64,000 nucleotides of DNA from Salana multivorans (GCF_003751805.1 NZ_RKHQ01000002.1:248001-312000), one strand, 5' to 3'; shown: positions 34,547 through 43,872, numbered from the stretch's first letter. The notes: a model not told the origin generated them from the letters alone. Made by a program: numbers and translations.

Positions 34547-36145
34547 GTGATCACCACCCAGGCCCTCGAGATCCGCATCGGTGCCCGCACGCTCCTGCAG
34601 GACGCGTCGCTGCGCATCGACGACGGCGACCGGATCGGCCTCGTCGGGCGCAACGGCGCCGGCAAGACGACCCTGACGAAGATCCTCGCGGGGGAGGGCC
34701 AGCCGACCGGCGGCCAGGTCATCCGCACGGACGACGTCGGCTACCTCCCGCAGGACCCGCGCACGGGTGACCTCGAGGTGCTCGCGCGCGACCGGGTGCT
34801 CTCGGCGCGCGGCCTCGACGCGACCATCCGCAACATGCGCAAGGCCGAGCAGCTCATGAGCGACGGCACGCCCGAGCAGCGCGAGAAGGCGATGGAGCGC
34901 TACTCCCGCCTCGAGGCGACGTTCCTGTCGAAGGGTGGCTGGGCCGCCGAGGCCGAGGCGGCGCGGATCACGAGCAACCTCGGCCTGCCGACCCGCGTGC
35001 TCGATCAGCAGCTCCGCACCCTCTCGGGCGGACAGCGTCGCCGCGTCGAGCTCGCCCGCATCCTGTTCTCCGGTGCGCGCACGCTCCTGCTCGACGAGCC
35101 GACCAACCACCTCGACGCCGACTCGATCGTGTGGCTGCGCGACTACCTCACCGCCTACCCGGGTGGCTTCATCGTCATCTCCCACGACGTCGAGCTGCTG
35201 CGCGCCACCGTCAACAAGGTGTTCCACCTCGACGCCAACCGCGCCGTGATCGACCTCTACAACCTCGGCTGGGACGCCTACCTCACCCAGCGCGAGACGG
35301 ACGAGAAGCGGCGGCGGCGCGAGCGCGCGAACGCCGAGAAGAAGGCCGCGACGCTGCTGGCGCAGGCCGACAAGATGAAGGCGAAGGCCACGAAGGCCGT
35401 GGCGGCGCAGAACATGGCCCGCCGCGCCGAGCGGATGCTCGCCGGGCTCGAGGAGACCCGTCAGGCGGACAAGGTGGCGCACCTGCGCTTCCCCGACCCC
35501 GCGCCGTGCGGGCGGACGCCGCTGCGCGCGAGCGACCTGTCGAAGTCCTACGGCTCGCAGGAGGTCTTCGCCGGTGTCGACCTGGCGATCGACCGCGGCT
35601 CCCGCGTCGTCGTCCTCGGCCTCAACGGCGCGGGCAAGACGACGCTCCTGCGCATCCTCGGCGGCGTCGAGGCGCCCGACACCGGCCAGGTCGAGCCCGG
35701 CCACGGCCTCAAGATCGGCTACTACGCGCAGGAGCACGAGACGCTCGACACCGGCGCGACCGTCGTGGAGAACCTGCGCCGCTCGGCGCCCGAGCTGACC
35801 GACACGCAGGTGCGCAGCGTGCTCGGCTCGTTCCTGTTCTCCGGCGACGACGCCGAGAAGCCGGCCGGGGTGCTCTCGGGCGGCGAGAAGACGCGGCTCG
35901 CGCTCGCGATGCTCGTGGTCTCGGCGGCCAACGTGCTGCTGCTCGACGAGCCGACCAACAACCTCGACCCCGCGAGCCGCCAGGAGATCCTCGGTGCGCT
36001 GCGGACATTCACGGGCGCCGTCGTGCTCGTGACGCACGACGAGGGCGCCGTCGATGCCCTCGAGCCCGAGCGCGTCCTCCTCCTGCCGGACGGCGACGAG
36101 GACCTGTGGAACTCCGACTACGCGGAGCTGGTCTCGCTGGCCTGA
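34547..36145 (+). CDS. ABC-F family ATPase
   Basis: 532 residues, two fused nucleotide-binding domains and no membrane part. Walker A: GRNGAGKTT and GLNGAGKTT; signatures LSGGQRRR and LSGGEKTR; Walker B LLLDEPTNHLD and LLLDEPTNNLD. The domains are joined by a basic helical linker (about 240-310, rich in K/R/E). ABC-F proteins act on ribosomes to rescue stalled translation or resist antibiotics; which subfamily cannot be fixed. Its 3' end overlaps the convergent SURF1 gene by 28 bp. Confidence 0.93.
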   Translation: MITTQALEIRIGARTLLQDASLRIDDGDRIGLVGRNGAGKTTLTKILAGEGQPTGGQVIRTDDVGYLPQDPRTGDLEVLARDRVLSARGLDATIRNMRKAEQLMSDGTPEQREKAMERYSRLEATFLSKGGWAAEAEAARITSNLGLPTRVLDQQLRTLSGGQRRRVELARILFSGARTLLLDEPTNHLDADSIVWLRDYLTAYPGGFIVISHDVELLRATVNKVFHLDANRAVIDLYNLGWDAYLTQRETDEKRRRRERANAEKKAATLLAQADKMKAKATKAVAAQNMARRAERMLAGLEETRQADKVAHLRFPDPAPCGRTPLRASDLSKSYGSQEVFAGVDLAIDRGSRVVVLGLNGAGKTTLLRILGGVEAPDTGQVEPGHGLKIGYYAQEHETLDTGATVVENLRRSAPELTDTQVRSVLGSFLFSGDDAEKPAGVLSGGEKTRLALAMLVVSAANVLLLDEPTNNLDPASRQEILGALRTFTGAVVLVTHDEGAVDALEPERVLLLPDGDEDLWNSDYAELVSLA

Positions 36146-37035
36146 GCCCGGGCGTCCTGCGCCTGGGACCCCGGAGCGCGGGGGACGACCGCTTGCGCGT
36201 CGAGCAGGGCGTCCTCCTCCTCGGCGAGCGTCGGCCGGCGGCGGACCCGCTGCGGTCGAGCGACGCCGCCGTGGTCGTCCTCGCGGCCCCGCCGCGCGAG
36301 CACGACGCCGGCGACCGGGATCGCCAGGGCGAAGAACCACCACTGGAACGCGTAGGACAGGTGCGAGCGCAGGCTCGTGTCGGGGTGCGGGAACGCGTGC
36401 AGCGGCGCGGCCGGCTCGGGCACGAGCTGCATGACGTACGTGCCGGCGGCGAGGTCGCCCGCGACGTCGTCGGCCTCGGCGCCGGTGAGGCGCCCGTCGG
36501 CGACGAGCGTGTCGAGCACGGCCGACGGCGTCACGCTGAACACCTGCCCCGGCGGTCCCGTGCGCGGGTCGGCCGGCTCGGCCGCGCGCAGGCGGGCGGT
36601 GAGCTCGACCTCGCCGGGCGCCAGGTCGAGCGCGCCGCCCGGGACCGTGTCGGTCTGGGCCCACCAGCCGCGGTCGACGACGAGGACCGTTCCCGCGTCG
36701 GTCCGGAGCAGGGCGAGGGAGTGGGAGGCGTTGGACCCGTCGACGGGACGGTTGCGGAGCTGGACGCCCGTGTCGGCGACCCACTCGCCGGTCAGCCCGA
36801 CCGGGCGCCACACGTCGTCGGGGTCGACCGGGGTCGTCAGCTCCGGGCCCAGCAGCTCGGCGGCGGGGACGGGGTCGGCGCCGAGGTTCGCGTTGACCAG
36901 CGCGACCTGCTCGGCGCGGTGCACGTGCCGCGTCCACTGCCAGTAGCCGAGACCGACGCATGCGATCGAGCACGCGAGGAGGAACGCGACGAGCCCGACC
37001 AGCCGGCCGCGGCCCATCGCCCCGGGTCCGCTCAC
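36118..37035 (-). CDS. SURF1 family cytochrome oxidase biogenesis protein
   Basis: 305 residues. N-terminal membrane helix (LVGLVAFLLACSIACVGLGYWQWTR begins near residue 12), the SURF1 pattern WRPVGLTGEW, LLRTDAGTVLVVDRGWW, and a C-terminal helix HLSYAFQWWFFALAIPVAGVVL, followed by an unusually long charged tail of about 60 residues. It helps assemble cytochrome c oxidase. GTG at 37035 overlaps the upstream stop (GTGA); ATG at 37017 is the alternative. The tail coding region overlaps the ABC-F gene end. Confidence 0.92.
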   Translation of the reverse strand: MSGPGAMGRGRLVGLVAFLLACSIACVGLGYWQWTRHVHRAEQVALVNANLGADPVPAAELLGPELTTPVDPDDVWRPVGLTGEWVADTGVQLRNRPVDGSNASHSLALLRTDAGTVLVVDRGWWAQTDTVPGGALDLAPGEVELTARLRAAEPADPRTGPPGQVFSVTPSAVLDTLVADGRLTGAEADDVAGDLAAGTYVMQLVPEPAAPLHAFPHPDTSLRSHLSYAFQWWFFALAIPVAGVVLARRGREDDHGGVARPQRVRRRPTLAEEEDALLDAQAVVPRAPGSQAQDARAQASETSSA

Positions 37036-37247
37036 CTGGCGACCCCGTGGCCCTCGCGCAGCAGCCCGATCTCGAGCGGGAACGAGCGCGCCGTGAGGAA
37101 CTCGCGCAGCGAGTCGACGTGCTCCTCGCAGGCGGTCCAGACCTTGCGCCGGTCCTCGCCGTGGATGCGCGGGTTGCGCCACTCGATCGCCCACACGGCC
37201 TCGCTGCGGCAGCCGCGCGCGCTGCAGACGACGGCGCCCTGCGTCAT
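37032..37247 (-). CDS. small Cys/His protein, possible zinc ribbon
   Basis: 71 residues. Cys8 and Cys13 (VCSARGCRSEAVWAIEWRNP) and a later CEEH (VWTACEEHVDSL) could form one metal site. Small proteins of this kind, often misnamed acetone carboxylase, sit beside SURF1 and DUF3099 genes in actinobacteria. Function unknown. It overlaps DUF3099 upstream (ATGA) and SURF1 downstream (GTGA), so all three are probably one operon. Confidence 0.75.
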   Translation of the reverse strand: MTQGAVVCSARGCRSEAVWAIEWRNPRIHGEDRRKVWTACEEHVDSLREFLTARSFPLEIGLLREGHGVAR

Positions 37248-37552
37248 CGGTGCTCACCGCCGTCGTCGAGCGGCTCGGGGACGGTGACGCCGGCCTCGAT
37301 CCGGCGTGCCTCGACGACCTCGTCGATCCCGGGGCCGCCGCCGCTGGAGGCGACGTTGGCCAGCACGACGGCGAAGTAGGGCAGGACGACGGCGCCGACG
37401 ACGAAGGCCCAGCGCCAGGGGCCGTCCACGACGATGGCCAGCGCGAAGCACGCCATCCGCACGCCCATCGTGAGCATGTAGCGGCGGCTGCGCGTCGCGC
37501 GGTCGAGGGTCCGCGACGGACGGGCACTCGTGATCGAGGGCACGCCGGTCAT
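37244..37552 (-). CDS. DUF3099 family membrane protein
   Basis: 102 residues with two hydrophobic segments (MLTMGVRMACFALAIVV and WAFVVGAVVLPYFAVVLANV), and the conserved lead ITSARPSRTLDRATRSRRY. Actinobacterial family of unknown function. The ATG at 37552 is 6 nt after TACCCT and so appears leaderless. It heads the three-gene operon with the Cys/His protein and SURF1, divergent from fabG. Confidence 0.85.
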   Translation of the reverse strand: MTGVPSITSARPSRTLDRATRSRRYMLTMGVRMACFALAIVVDGPWRWAFVVGAVVLPYFAVVLANVASSGGGPGIDEVVEARRIEAGVTVPEPLDDGGEHR

Positions 37553-37558
37553 CCCCCG

Positions 37559-37564
37559 AGGGTA
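37559..37564 (-). promoter_or_regulatory. leaderless-type −10 box (TACCCT) for the DUF3099 operon
   Basis: Minus strand, 6 nt before the ATG at 37552. Confidence 0.5.
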
Positions 37565-37599
37565 CGCCTGCCGTCGTGCCCACCGAAGGGCTGATCCGC

Positions 37600-37605
37600 T
37601 AGGTT
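37600..37605 (+). promoter_or_regulatory. leaderless-type −10 box (TAGGTT) for fabG-fabI
   Basis: 6 nt before the GTG at 37612. Only 35 bp separate it from the opposing −10 of the DUF3099 gene, so the two promoters overlap. Confidence 0.55.
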
Positions 37606-37611
37606 GACCGG

Positions 37612-38331
37612 GTGCCACACGATCACACGCCCCGCACCGTTCTCGTCACCGGCGCCACGCGCGGGATCGGCCGCGCGATCGCCGAGCGCTTCGTCGCCCT
37701 CGGTGACCGGGTGGCCACCCTCTCCCGCGGCACGGAGGTTCCGGACGGGGTCCTCGCGGTTCCCGGGGACGTCACGTCGACCGAGGCCGTCGACGCCGGG
37801 TTCACCGCGATCGAGAACGAGCTCGGACCGGTCGAGGTCCTCGTGGCCAACGCCGGCATCACGCGGGACGGCCTGCTCATGCGGATGAGCGACGCCGACT
37901 TCGACGACGTCATCGACGTCAATCTCGCCGGCGCCTTCCGGTGCGCCCGCCGTGCCAGCAAGGGGATGATCCGGCTGCGCCGCGGCCGGATCGTGCTCAT
38001 CTCCTCGGTCGTCGGGCTCTACGGCGGTGCCGGACAGGTGAACTACTCGGCCAGCAAGGCCGGCCTCGTCGGGATGGCCCGCTCGATCACGCGCGAGCTC
38101 GGCGGACGCGGGATCACCGCGAACGTCGTCGCCCCCGGGTTCATCCAGACCGCGATGACCGACGCCCTCGCGACGGATCAGCAGGAGAAGTACCTCGGCG
38201 CCATCCCGGCCGGGCGGTTCGCCCAGCCCGACGAGGTGGCCGGCGTCGTCGAGTTCCTCGCCGGACCCGACGCCGGGTACATCTCGGGCGCCGTCATCCC
38301 CGTGGACGGCGGGCTGGGCATGGGCCACTGA
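37612..38331 (+). CDS. fabG: 3-oxoacyl-ACP reductase
   Basis: 239-residue NADPH-dependent SDR for the first reduction of the fatty acid cycle. TGATRGIG at 14-21, NAGITRDGLLMRM, SSVVGLYGGAGQVNYSASK with the catalytic Ser/Tyr/Lys and the FabG-type end ISGAVIPVDGGLGMGH. It is followed 68 bp later by fabI, the mabA-inhA arrangement of actinobacteria. Starts at GTG 37612, apparently leaderless. Confidence 0.94.
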   Translation: MPHDHTPRTVLVTGATRGIGRAIAERFVALGDRVATLSRGTEVPDGVLAVPGDVTSTEAVDAGFTAIENELGPVEVLVANAGITRDGLLMRMSDADFDDVIDVNLAGAFRCARRASKGMIRLRRGRIVLISSVVGLYGGAGQVNYSASKAGLVGMARSITRELGGRGITANVVAPGFIQTAMTDALATDQQEKYLGAIPAGRFAQPDEVAGVVEFLAGPDAGYISGAVIPVDGGLGMGH

Positions 38332-38399
38332 GCCCGCCCGCGCCCCGCCAGGACACGTCACCCGCCACCGGCCACCGACCACGAACCGAAGGAGTCACC

Positions 38400-39167
38400 A
38401 TGGGCATGCTCGAGGGCAAGACCCTGCTCGTCACGGGGGTTCTCACGAACGCCTCCATCGCCTTCCACACCGCGCGCCTCGCGCAGGAGCAGGGGGCGCG
38501 TGTCATCCTCACCTCCTTCGGGCGCCAGATGAAGCTGACCCAGATCGCGTCGCGCAAGCTGCCCGTCGAGGCGCCCGTCGTCGAGCTCGACGTCACCGAC
38601 GCCGAGCACGTCGCGGCGCTCGCCGACCGGGTCCGCGAGCACACGGACCACCTCGACGGCGTCGTGCACTCGATCGGGTTCGCGCCGCAGTCCGTCATGG
38701 GCGGCAACTTCCTCGCCGCCGAGTGGGCGGACGTCGCCACGGCGCTGGAGGTCTCGGCGTACTCGCTCAAGTCGCTCGCGGTGGCGACGCAGCAGCTGCT
38801 CGGCGAGGGCGGCGCGATCGTCGGCCTCACCTTCGACGGCCGGTACGCCTGGCCGGTCTACGACTGGATGGGCGTCGCCAAGGCGGCCTTCGAGGCCACC
38901 GCCCGCTACCTCGCCCGCGACCTCGGCCCCTCGGGCATCCGCGTCAACGTCGTCTCGGCCGGGCCGATCAAGACGACGGCCGCCAAGTCGATCCCCGGGT
39001 TCGAGCAGATGGAGGGCAACTGGGACTCCCGCGCGCCGCTCGGCTGGGACTCCACCGACCCCGAGCCGACCGCCCGCGCCGTCGTCGCGCTCCTCTCCGA
39101 CTGGTTCCCGGCGACGACGGGGGAGATGCTCCACGTCGACGGCGGCTTCCACGCGATGGGCCAGTGA
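38400..39167 (+). CDS. fabI: enoyl-ACP reductase (NADH), FabI/InhA family
   Basis: 255 residues. It catalyses the last reduction of fatty acid elongation. The FabI-type cofactor segment is VTGVLTNASIAFHTARLAQEQG; the active site YDWMGVAKAAFE (about 156-167) has the Tyr-x-x-Met-x-x-x-Lys variant of InhA-like proteins. SAGPIKTTAAKSIPGF forms the substrate loop. GAAGGAG precedes the ATG at 38400. In operon with fabG and a histidine phosphatase. Confidence 0.95.
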   Translation: MGMLEGKTLLVTGVLTNASIAFHTARLAQEQGARVILTSFGRQMKLTQIASRKLPVEAPVVELDVTDAEHVAALADRVREHTDHLDGVVHSIGFAPQSVMGGNFLAAEWADVATALEVSAYSLKSLAVATQQLLGEGGAIVGLTFDGRYAWPVYDWMGVAKAAFEATARYLARDLGPSGIRVNVVSAGPIKTTAAKSIPGFEQMEGNWDSRAPLGWDSTDPEPTARAVVALLSDWFPATTGEMLHVDGGFHAMGQ

Positions 39168-39180
39168 GCCGGTCCGCGAC

Positions 39181-39693
39181 ATGCCGACGCTGATCCTCCT
39201 GCGGCACGCCAAGGCCGAGCCGCACGCCGCAGCCGACGTCGAGCGCTCCCTCGCGCTGCGCGGTCGCCGCCAGGCTGCGGCCGTCGGTGAGGAGCTCGCC
39301 GCCGAGGGCCGGCTGCCCGACCATGCGCTGGTCTCCGCCGCTGCCAGGACGCGCCAGACCTGGGACCTCGTGGCCTCCCGGCTGCCGGGCGAGGTGACGA
39401 GCGTCGTGACGGACGAGCTGTACGAGACGGGTCCGCGCGGGGTGCTCGACCTCGTGCGCGGGGTCGACGACGCGGTCCGGACGCTGATCGTCGTGGGTCA
39501 CGAGCCGGTCATGAGCGGGACGGCCGCCGTGCTCGCCGGTCCCGACTCCGACCCGGCCGCGGTCGCGCAGGTGCGCGTCGGCGTGCCGACCGCCGCGCGG
39601 TGCGTGCTCGAGGTGCCCGGGCCGTGGTCCGAGCTCGACCGCGGCGGGGCGCGCCTCGTGGCCGTCCGGCACGCGCCGGAGAGCTCCGACTGA
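39181..39693 (+). CDS. SixA-like histidine phosphatase
   Basis: 170 residues of the histidine phosphatase superfamily. The catalytic RHAKAE is at 8-13 and the second catalytic His in VVGHEPVMSG near 105; TARTRQT-like core (AAARTRQTWDL) is present. Substrate unknown; SixA proteins remove phosphate from phospho-His or small metabolites. It follows fabI by 13 bp and is probably in the same operon. Confidence 0.85.
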   Translation: MPTLILLRHAKAEPHAAADVERSLALRGRRQAAAVGEELAAEGRLPDHALVSAAARTRQTWDLVASRLPGEVTSVVTDELYETGPRGVLDLVRGVDDAVRTLIVVGHEPVMSGTAAVLAGPDSDPAAVAQVRVGVPTAARCVLEVPGPWSELDRGGARLVAVRHAPESSD

Positions 39694-39739
39694 CGCCGAG
39701 GACGACCGACGTCGCTCCGGGGACGACCCGGCGGCCGGC

Positions 39740-40411
39740 TCAGCTCAGCAGCTCGACGACCTCGACCAGCGAGTCGTGCACGGCGTGGTCCGCCGCGGCG
39801 GCGACGACCGGCTTGGCGCGGAACGCGATCCCCAGCCCGGCGGCCGCGAGCATGTCGAGGTCGTTGGCGCCGTCGCCGATCGCGACGGTGTCCCGCATGG
39901 CAACCCCCTCGAGGGCGGCGAACTCGCGCAGCGCCGCCTCCTTGGCCGCCCGGTCGATGATCGGACCCGTGACGCGGCCCGTGAGCAGGCCGGCGTCGTC
40001 CACCTCGAGGACGTTCGCGCGCGCGTGCGCGACGTGCCAGCGGCGCGCGAGCACGGCGACGACCTCGATGAAGCCGCCCGAGACGAGCGCGAGCGGCCAG
40101 TCGCGCTCGGCGAGGAACGCGACCAGCTCCGGGACGCCGGGGGAGACCTCGACCTCGTCGGCGATCTCGGTGAGGACCGACTCTGGCACGCCCCGCAGCG
40201 TTGCGACGCGCTCCCGCAGCGACTGGGCGAAGTCGAGCTCGCCGCGCATCGCGGCCTCCGTGACGGCGGCTACCAGCTCCCGCGTGCCCGCGCGCTCGGC
40301 GATGAGCTCGATGACCTCCGCCGTGATGAAGGTCGAGTCGACGTCCATCACGACGAGACGGCGCGGGGGGAGCTCCCCCCGCGCCGTCGTCGTCTGCTCC
40401 GGGTCCGTCAC
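39740..40411 (-). CDS. serB: phosphoserine phosphatase
   Basis: 223-residue HAD-family phosphatase that makes L-serine in the phosphorylated pathway. Motif I is VMDVDSTF (DxDST), motif II Ser in LALVSGGF, and motif [20 protein letters not shown]. It lacks the N-terminal ACT-like extension of longer SerB proteins. GTG at 40411 overlaps the glgC stop (GTGA), so the two are translationally coupled. Confidence 0.9.
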   Translation of the reverse strand: MTDPEQTTTARGELPPRRLVVMDVDSTFITAEVIELIAERAGTRELVAAVTEAAMRGELDFAQSLRERVATLRGVPESVLTEIADEVEVSPGVPELVAFLAERDWPLALVSGGFIEVVAVLARRWHVAHARANVLEVDDAGLLTGRVTGPIIDRAAKEAALREFAALEGVAMRDTVAIGDGANDLDMLAAAGLGIAFRAKPVVAAAADHAVHDSLVEVVELLS

Positions 40412-41676
40412 CAGCGCGGGTCCGGGGTGACGGTGTCGACGCCCACGCGCATCCCCTTCGGGACGACCGTGATGCCCGATGGCGTCACGGTGAAGCCGCG
40501 GGCCAGGTCGAGCTCGCGGTTGAGGCCGACGCTCGCGCCCTCCTCCACGACGACGTTCTTGTCGAGGATCGCGCGGTTGACCTGCGCGCGCCGCTGCACG
40601 TGCACGTCGTCGAGCAGGACCGAGTCGGTGACGCGGGACCACGAGTTCAGCCGACCGCCGGGCGACACGATCGAGCCGTGCACCTCGGACCCGGACACGA
40701 CGACCCCGGGGGAGATGATCGAGTCGACGGCGAGGCCGATCCGGTCGGCCGAGGAGTGGACGAACTTCGCGGGCGGCAGGCCCGTGTAGCCCGTGTAGAG
40801 CGGCCACTCGTCGTTGTAGAGGTTGAACACGGGGACCACGTGGATGAGGTCCCGGTTCGCCTCGTAGTAGGCGTCGATGTTGCCGACGTCCCGCCAGTAG
40901 TCGCGATCGCGGTCGCTGGAGCCCGGCACGTCGTTCTCGATGAAGTCGTACAGCGCGGCCTCGCCGCGGGCCACGAAGCCCGGGACGATGTCGCCGCCCA
41001 TGTCGTGCCGCGAGGAGTCGTCCTCGGCGTCCCGGCGGACCGCCTCGACGAGGGCGTCCGCGTCGAACACGTAGTTGCCCATCGAGACGAGCACCTCGTC
41101 CGGGGAGTCGGCCAGCCCGACGGCGTCGGAGGGCTTCTCCCGGAAGGCGGCGATCCGGCGCGGGTCGGCCGGGTCGGCCTCGATCACCCCGAACTGGTCC
41201 GCGAGGGAGAGCGGCTGACGGATCCCCGCGACGGTCGCGCGCGCACCGGACTCGATGTGCGCCTGGACCATCTGGGAGAAGTCCATCCGGTAGATGTTGT
41301 CCGCGCCGACCACGACGACGATGTCGGGCCGCTCGTCGTAGATGAGGTTGAGGCTCTGATAGATCGCATCGGCGGATCCGAGGTACCAGTTCTTGCCCAT
41401 CCGCTGCTGCGCGGGAACCTGGGCGACATAGTTGCCCAGCATGCGGGACATGTCCCAGGTCTTGGAGATGTGTCGGTCGAGGCTGTGCGACTTGTACTGG
41501 GTGAGGACGACGACGCGCAGATACCCGGAGTTCACGATGTTGGACAGCGCGAAATCGATCAGGCGATAGATACCGCCGAACGGCACTGCCGGCTTGGCCC
41601 GCTCAGCGGTGAGGGGCATGAGGCGCTTGCCTTCGCCGCCGGCGAGGACGATTGCAAGGACGCGAGGTGCTGCCAT
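40408..41676 (-). CDS. glgC: glucose-1-phosphate adenylyltransferase
   Basis: 422 residues. Makes ADP-glucose for glycogen. Nucleotide loop [14 protein letters not shown] at 9-22, [14 protein letters not shown], the glucose-1-P site [10 protein letters not shown] and REKPSD. The C-terminal third is a left-handed β-helix. Normal length. The ATG at 41676 is 6 nt after TACAGT. Divergent from the glycogen synthase gene with 124 bp between; serB follows with a 4-base overlap. Confidence 0.96.
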   Translation of the reverse strand: MAAPRVLAIVLAGGEGKRLMPLTAERAKPAVPFGGIYRLIDFALSNIVNSGYLRVVVLTQYKSHSLDRHISKTWDMSRMLGNYVAQVPAQQRMGKNWYLGSADAIYQSLNLIYDERPDIVVVVGADNIYRMDFSQMVQAHIESGARATVAGIRQPLSLADQFGVIEADPADPRRIAAFREKPSDAVGLADSPDEVLVSMGNYVFDADALVEAVRRDAEDDSSRHDMGGDIVPGFVARGEAALYDFIENDVPGSSDRDRDYWRDVGNIDAYYEANRDLIHVVPVFNLYNDEWPLYTGYTGLPPAKFVHSSADRIGLAVDSIISPGVVVSGSEVHGSIVSPGGRLNSWSRVTDSVLLDDVHVQRRAQVNRAILDKNVVVEEGASVGLNRELDLARGFTVTPSGITVVPKGMRVGVDTVTPDPRW

Positions 41677-41682
41677 GGCCCG

Positions 41683-41688
41683 ACTGTA
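41683..41688 (-). promoter_or_regulatory. leaderless-type −10 box (TACAGT) for glgC-serB
   Basis: Minus strand, 6 nt before the ATG at 41676. TTGGCG at 41708-41713 (minus) could be a −35 with 19-nt spacing. Confidence 0.55.
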
Positions 41689-41800
41689 GGGGGTCACCGC
41701 CCGCAGACGCCAAGCGTTCCGTCTGGTGAGCGCAAAGGAACTCTCGTGGTGAGACCGTGACGTGGTCGGCAACGACCCAATTCACTGGCAAGATGCCGCC

Positions 41801-43054
41801 ATGAGAGTCGATCTGCTCACGCGCGAGTACCCCCCTTACATCTACGGCGGTGCCGGTGTGCACGTCGCTGAGCTGGCCGCGGTCCTGGCCCGTCGGATCG
41901 ATGTCCACGTCCGCTGCTTCGACGGCCCGCGTCCGGAGGCGCCCGAGGGGGAGGACCTGCCGCGCGTCACCGGCTACGCCGACCTGCCCGAGCTCGCCGA
42001 GGCGAACGCGACGCTGCGCACCCTCGGCGTCGACCTGGAGCTGGCGCAGGGCGTCGAGGGCGCCGACCTCGTCCACTCCCACACCTGGTACGCGAACATG
42101 GGCGGCCACCTGGCCCACCTGCTGCACGGCGTCCCGCACGTCATCTCGGCCCACAGCCTCGAGCCGCTGCGGCCGTGGAAGGCCGAGCAGCTCGGCGGCG
42201 GCTACCGCGTCTCGAGCTGGGTGGAGCGCACCGCGTACCTGGCCGCGTCCGGCATCATCGCCGTGAGCGCCGGCATGCGCGAGGACATCCTGCGCTCCTA
42301 CCCCGAGGTCGACCCGGAGAAGGTCTTCGTCGTGCACAACGGCATCGACCTCGAGCGCTGGTCCCGGCCCGTGGCCGAGGACGGTGACGGGCGCCGGATC
42401 ACCGAGCGCGCCCGCGAGCTCGCGATCGCCCGCGGCATCGACCCCGACCGTCCCGCCGTCGTGTTCGTCGGCCGCATCACGCGCCAGAAGGGCCTGCCCT
42501 ACTTCCTCCGGGCCGTGCGCCGGCTGCCGGCCGACGTCCAGATCGTGCTGTGCGCCGGCGCGCCGGACACGGCCGAGATCAAGGCCGAGGTCGAGGGACT
42601 CGTCGCCGAGCTGTCGACGGAGCGCCAGGGCGTCGTCTGGATCCCGGACATGCTGCCCCGCGAGGAGCTCGTGGCCGTGCTCGCCGCCAGCACCGTCTTC
42701 GTCTGCCCGTCGATCTACGAGCCGCTCGGCATCGTCAACCTCGAGGCGATGGCCGTCGGCCTTCCCGTCGTCGCGTCGGCGACGGGCGGCATCCCCGAGG
42801 TGGTCGACGACGGCGTGACCGGTCTGCTCGTCCAGCTCGACCAGGAGACCGACGGCACGGGCACCCCGCTGGACCCGGAGAGGTTCGAGGCGGACCTCGC
42901 GGCGGCCCTCACCGAGCTCGTGACCGACCCGGAGCGGGCGGCCACCATGGGGATCGCCGCGCGCAAGCGGGCCGAGGACCACTTCTCCTGGGAGGCGATC
43001 GGCGAGCGCACGCTCGAGGTCTACGAGACGGTGCTCGCGCGCGCCAACGGCTAG
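41801..43054 (+). CDS. glgA: glycogen synthase, actinobacterial GT4 type
   Basis: 417 residues. A GT4 glycosyltransferase with two Rossmann domains. YPPYIYGGAGVHVAELA at the acceptor side, VHNGIDLERW, FVGRITRQKGLPYFLRAV and the nucleotide-sugar motif CPSIYEPLGIVNLEAMA. In actinobacteria this type uses ADP-glucose to make glycogen or maltose-1-phosphate (GlgM). It is divergent from glgC, which supplies ADP-glucose. ATG at 41801 is chosen because the family N-terminus starts there. Confidence 0.92.
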   Translation: MRVDLLTREYPPYIYGGAGVHVAELAAVLARRIDVHVRCFDGPRPEAPEGEDLPRVTGYADLPELAEANATLRTLGVDLELAQGVEGADLVHSHTWYANMGGHLAHLLHGVPHVISAHSLEPLRPWKAEQLGGGYRVSSWVERTAYLAASGIIAVSAGMREDILRSYPEVDPEKVFVVHNGIDLERWSRPVAEDGDGRRITERARELAIARGIDPDRPAVVFVGRITRQKGLPYFLRAVRRLPADVQIVLCAGAPDTAEIKAEVEGLVAELSTERQGVVWIPDMLPREELVAVLAASTVFVCPSIYEPLGIVNLEAMAVGLPVVASATGGIPEVVDDGVTGLLVQLDQETDGTGTPLDPERFEADLAAALTELVTDPERAATMGIAARKRAEDHFSWEAIGERTLEVYETVLARANG

Positions 43055-43101
43055 CCGGGGCGTCCGCTCTCCGCGGATCGGCCCCTGGCTCAGAGCGTCC
43101 A

Positions 43102-43131
43102 GTGCGGCGTGTCCCTCGGGACACTCCGCAC
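43102..43131. terminator. hairpin after the glycogen synthase gene
   Basis: GTGCGG-C-GTGTCCC-TC-GGGACAC-T-CCGCAC: 13 paired bases with one mismatch and a 2-nt loop. It stops the plus-strand gene and perhaps also the facing gene. Confidence 0.7.
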
Positions 43132-43172
43132 CCGTCTCTCCTCGCGCGGACCCGATCCGCGCACAGCGGACG

Positions 43173-43189
43173 GTAGCCGCACCGGCTAC
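43173..43189 (-). terminator. hairpin over the stop of the 224-residue unknown gene
   Basis: GTAGCCG-CAC-CGGCTAC, perfect 7-bp stem, containing the minus-strand TAG at 43186-43188. Confidence 0.5.
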
Positions 43190-43860
43190 ACGCGGCGCAG
43201 CGTCGCCACCGCGACGGCCGAGCGCGCCGCGTGCCCGAGCGGTCCGAGCGCGGCGGAGCGGGCGGCGACCTGGCCGGCGGTCACGGCCGCGCCGTCGTCC
43301 TCGCGCGCCAGCTCGACGATCCGCAGGACGCGCGCCGCCTGCACCAGGAGCGCCGCCCGCCGGTCGTCGAGAGCGACCAGCAGCTCCCCGACGTCGGGGT
43401 CCGGCGGGCCGGTGAGGTCGAGGAACGCCTCGCGCAGCTCGGGCCGCTCCTTCGCGACATCGAGCTCCGTCAGGGTGTCGGTCGCCTCGTGCAGCGCCGA
43501 GACCAGGGCGAGCCGCGCCTCGCCCGGCGCGAGGCTCGGCGGGCGGACGGCGACGCCGGGCCCGCCCGCGTCCATGACCCGCCAGGCGACGCTCTCGCCC
43601 GGCTCGAGCCGCGAGCCGTAGCGCGTCACCGTCGGCAGCAGCGCCCAGGTGCCCGTGCGCGCCCGGACCACGACGGCACCGTCCGCGTCGTCCCCGTCGG
43701 TCTCCCGGACGACCGCGGGCGGGAGCCCCTGCGGGTCGCCGGGGGCTGGCAGCGCCGCCCACAGCAGCTCGGCACCGAGGCCGGGCGCGACCGCGTCGCC
43801 GCCGCCGACCTCCCAGGCGAGCGCGAGACGGACGGCGCGGGGGAGCAGGTCGATGGGCAC
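43186..43860 (-). CDS. unknown cytosolic protein
   Basis: 224 residues, family not recognised. No signal peptide or membrane segment. It opens PIDLLPRAVRLALAWEVGGG, has a β-rich middle (VVVRARTGTWALLPTVTRYGS, with VAWRVMDAGG), and ends in a helical part (ALLVQAARVLRIVELARED). The GTG at 43860 follows TATCGT by 6 nt. It converges with the glycogen synthase gene and is divergent from an ABC ATPase gene. Confidence 0.65.
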   Translation of the reverse strand: MPIDLLPRAVRLALAWEVGGGDAVAPGLGAELLWAALPAPGDPQGLPPAVVRETDGDDADGAVVVRARTGTWALLPTVTRYGSRLEPGESVAWRVMDAGGPGVAVRPPSLAPGEARLALVSALHEATDTLTELDVAKERPELREAFLDLTGPPDPDVGELLVALDDRRAALLVQAARVLRIVELAREDDGAAVTAGQVAARSAALGPLGHAARSAVAVATLRRV

Positions 43861-43866
43861 GCGACG

Positions 43867-43872
43867 ACGATA
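43867..43872 (-). promoter_or_regulatory. leaderless-type −10 box (TATCGT)
   Basis: Minus strand, 6 nt before the GTG at 43860. Confidence 0.5.
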
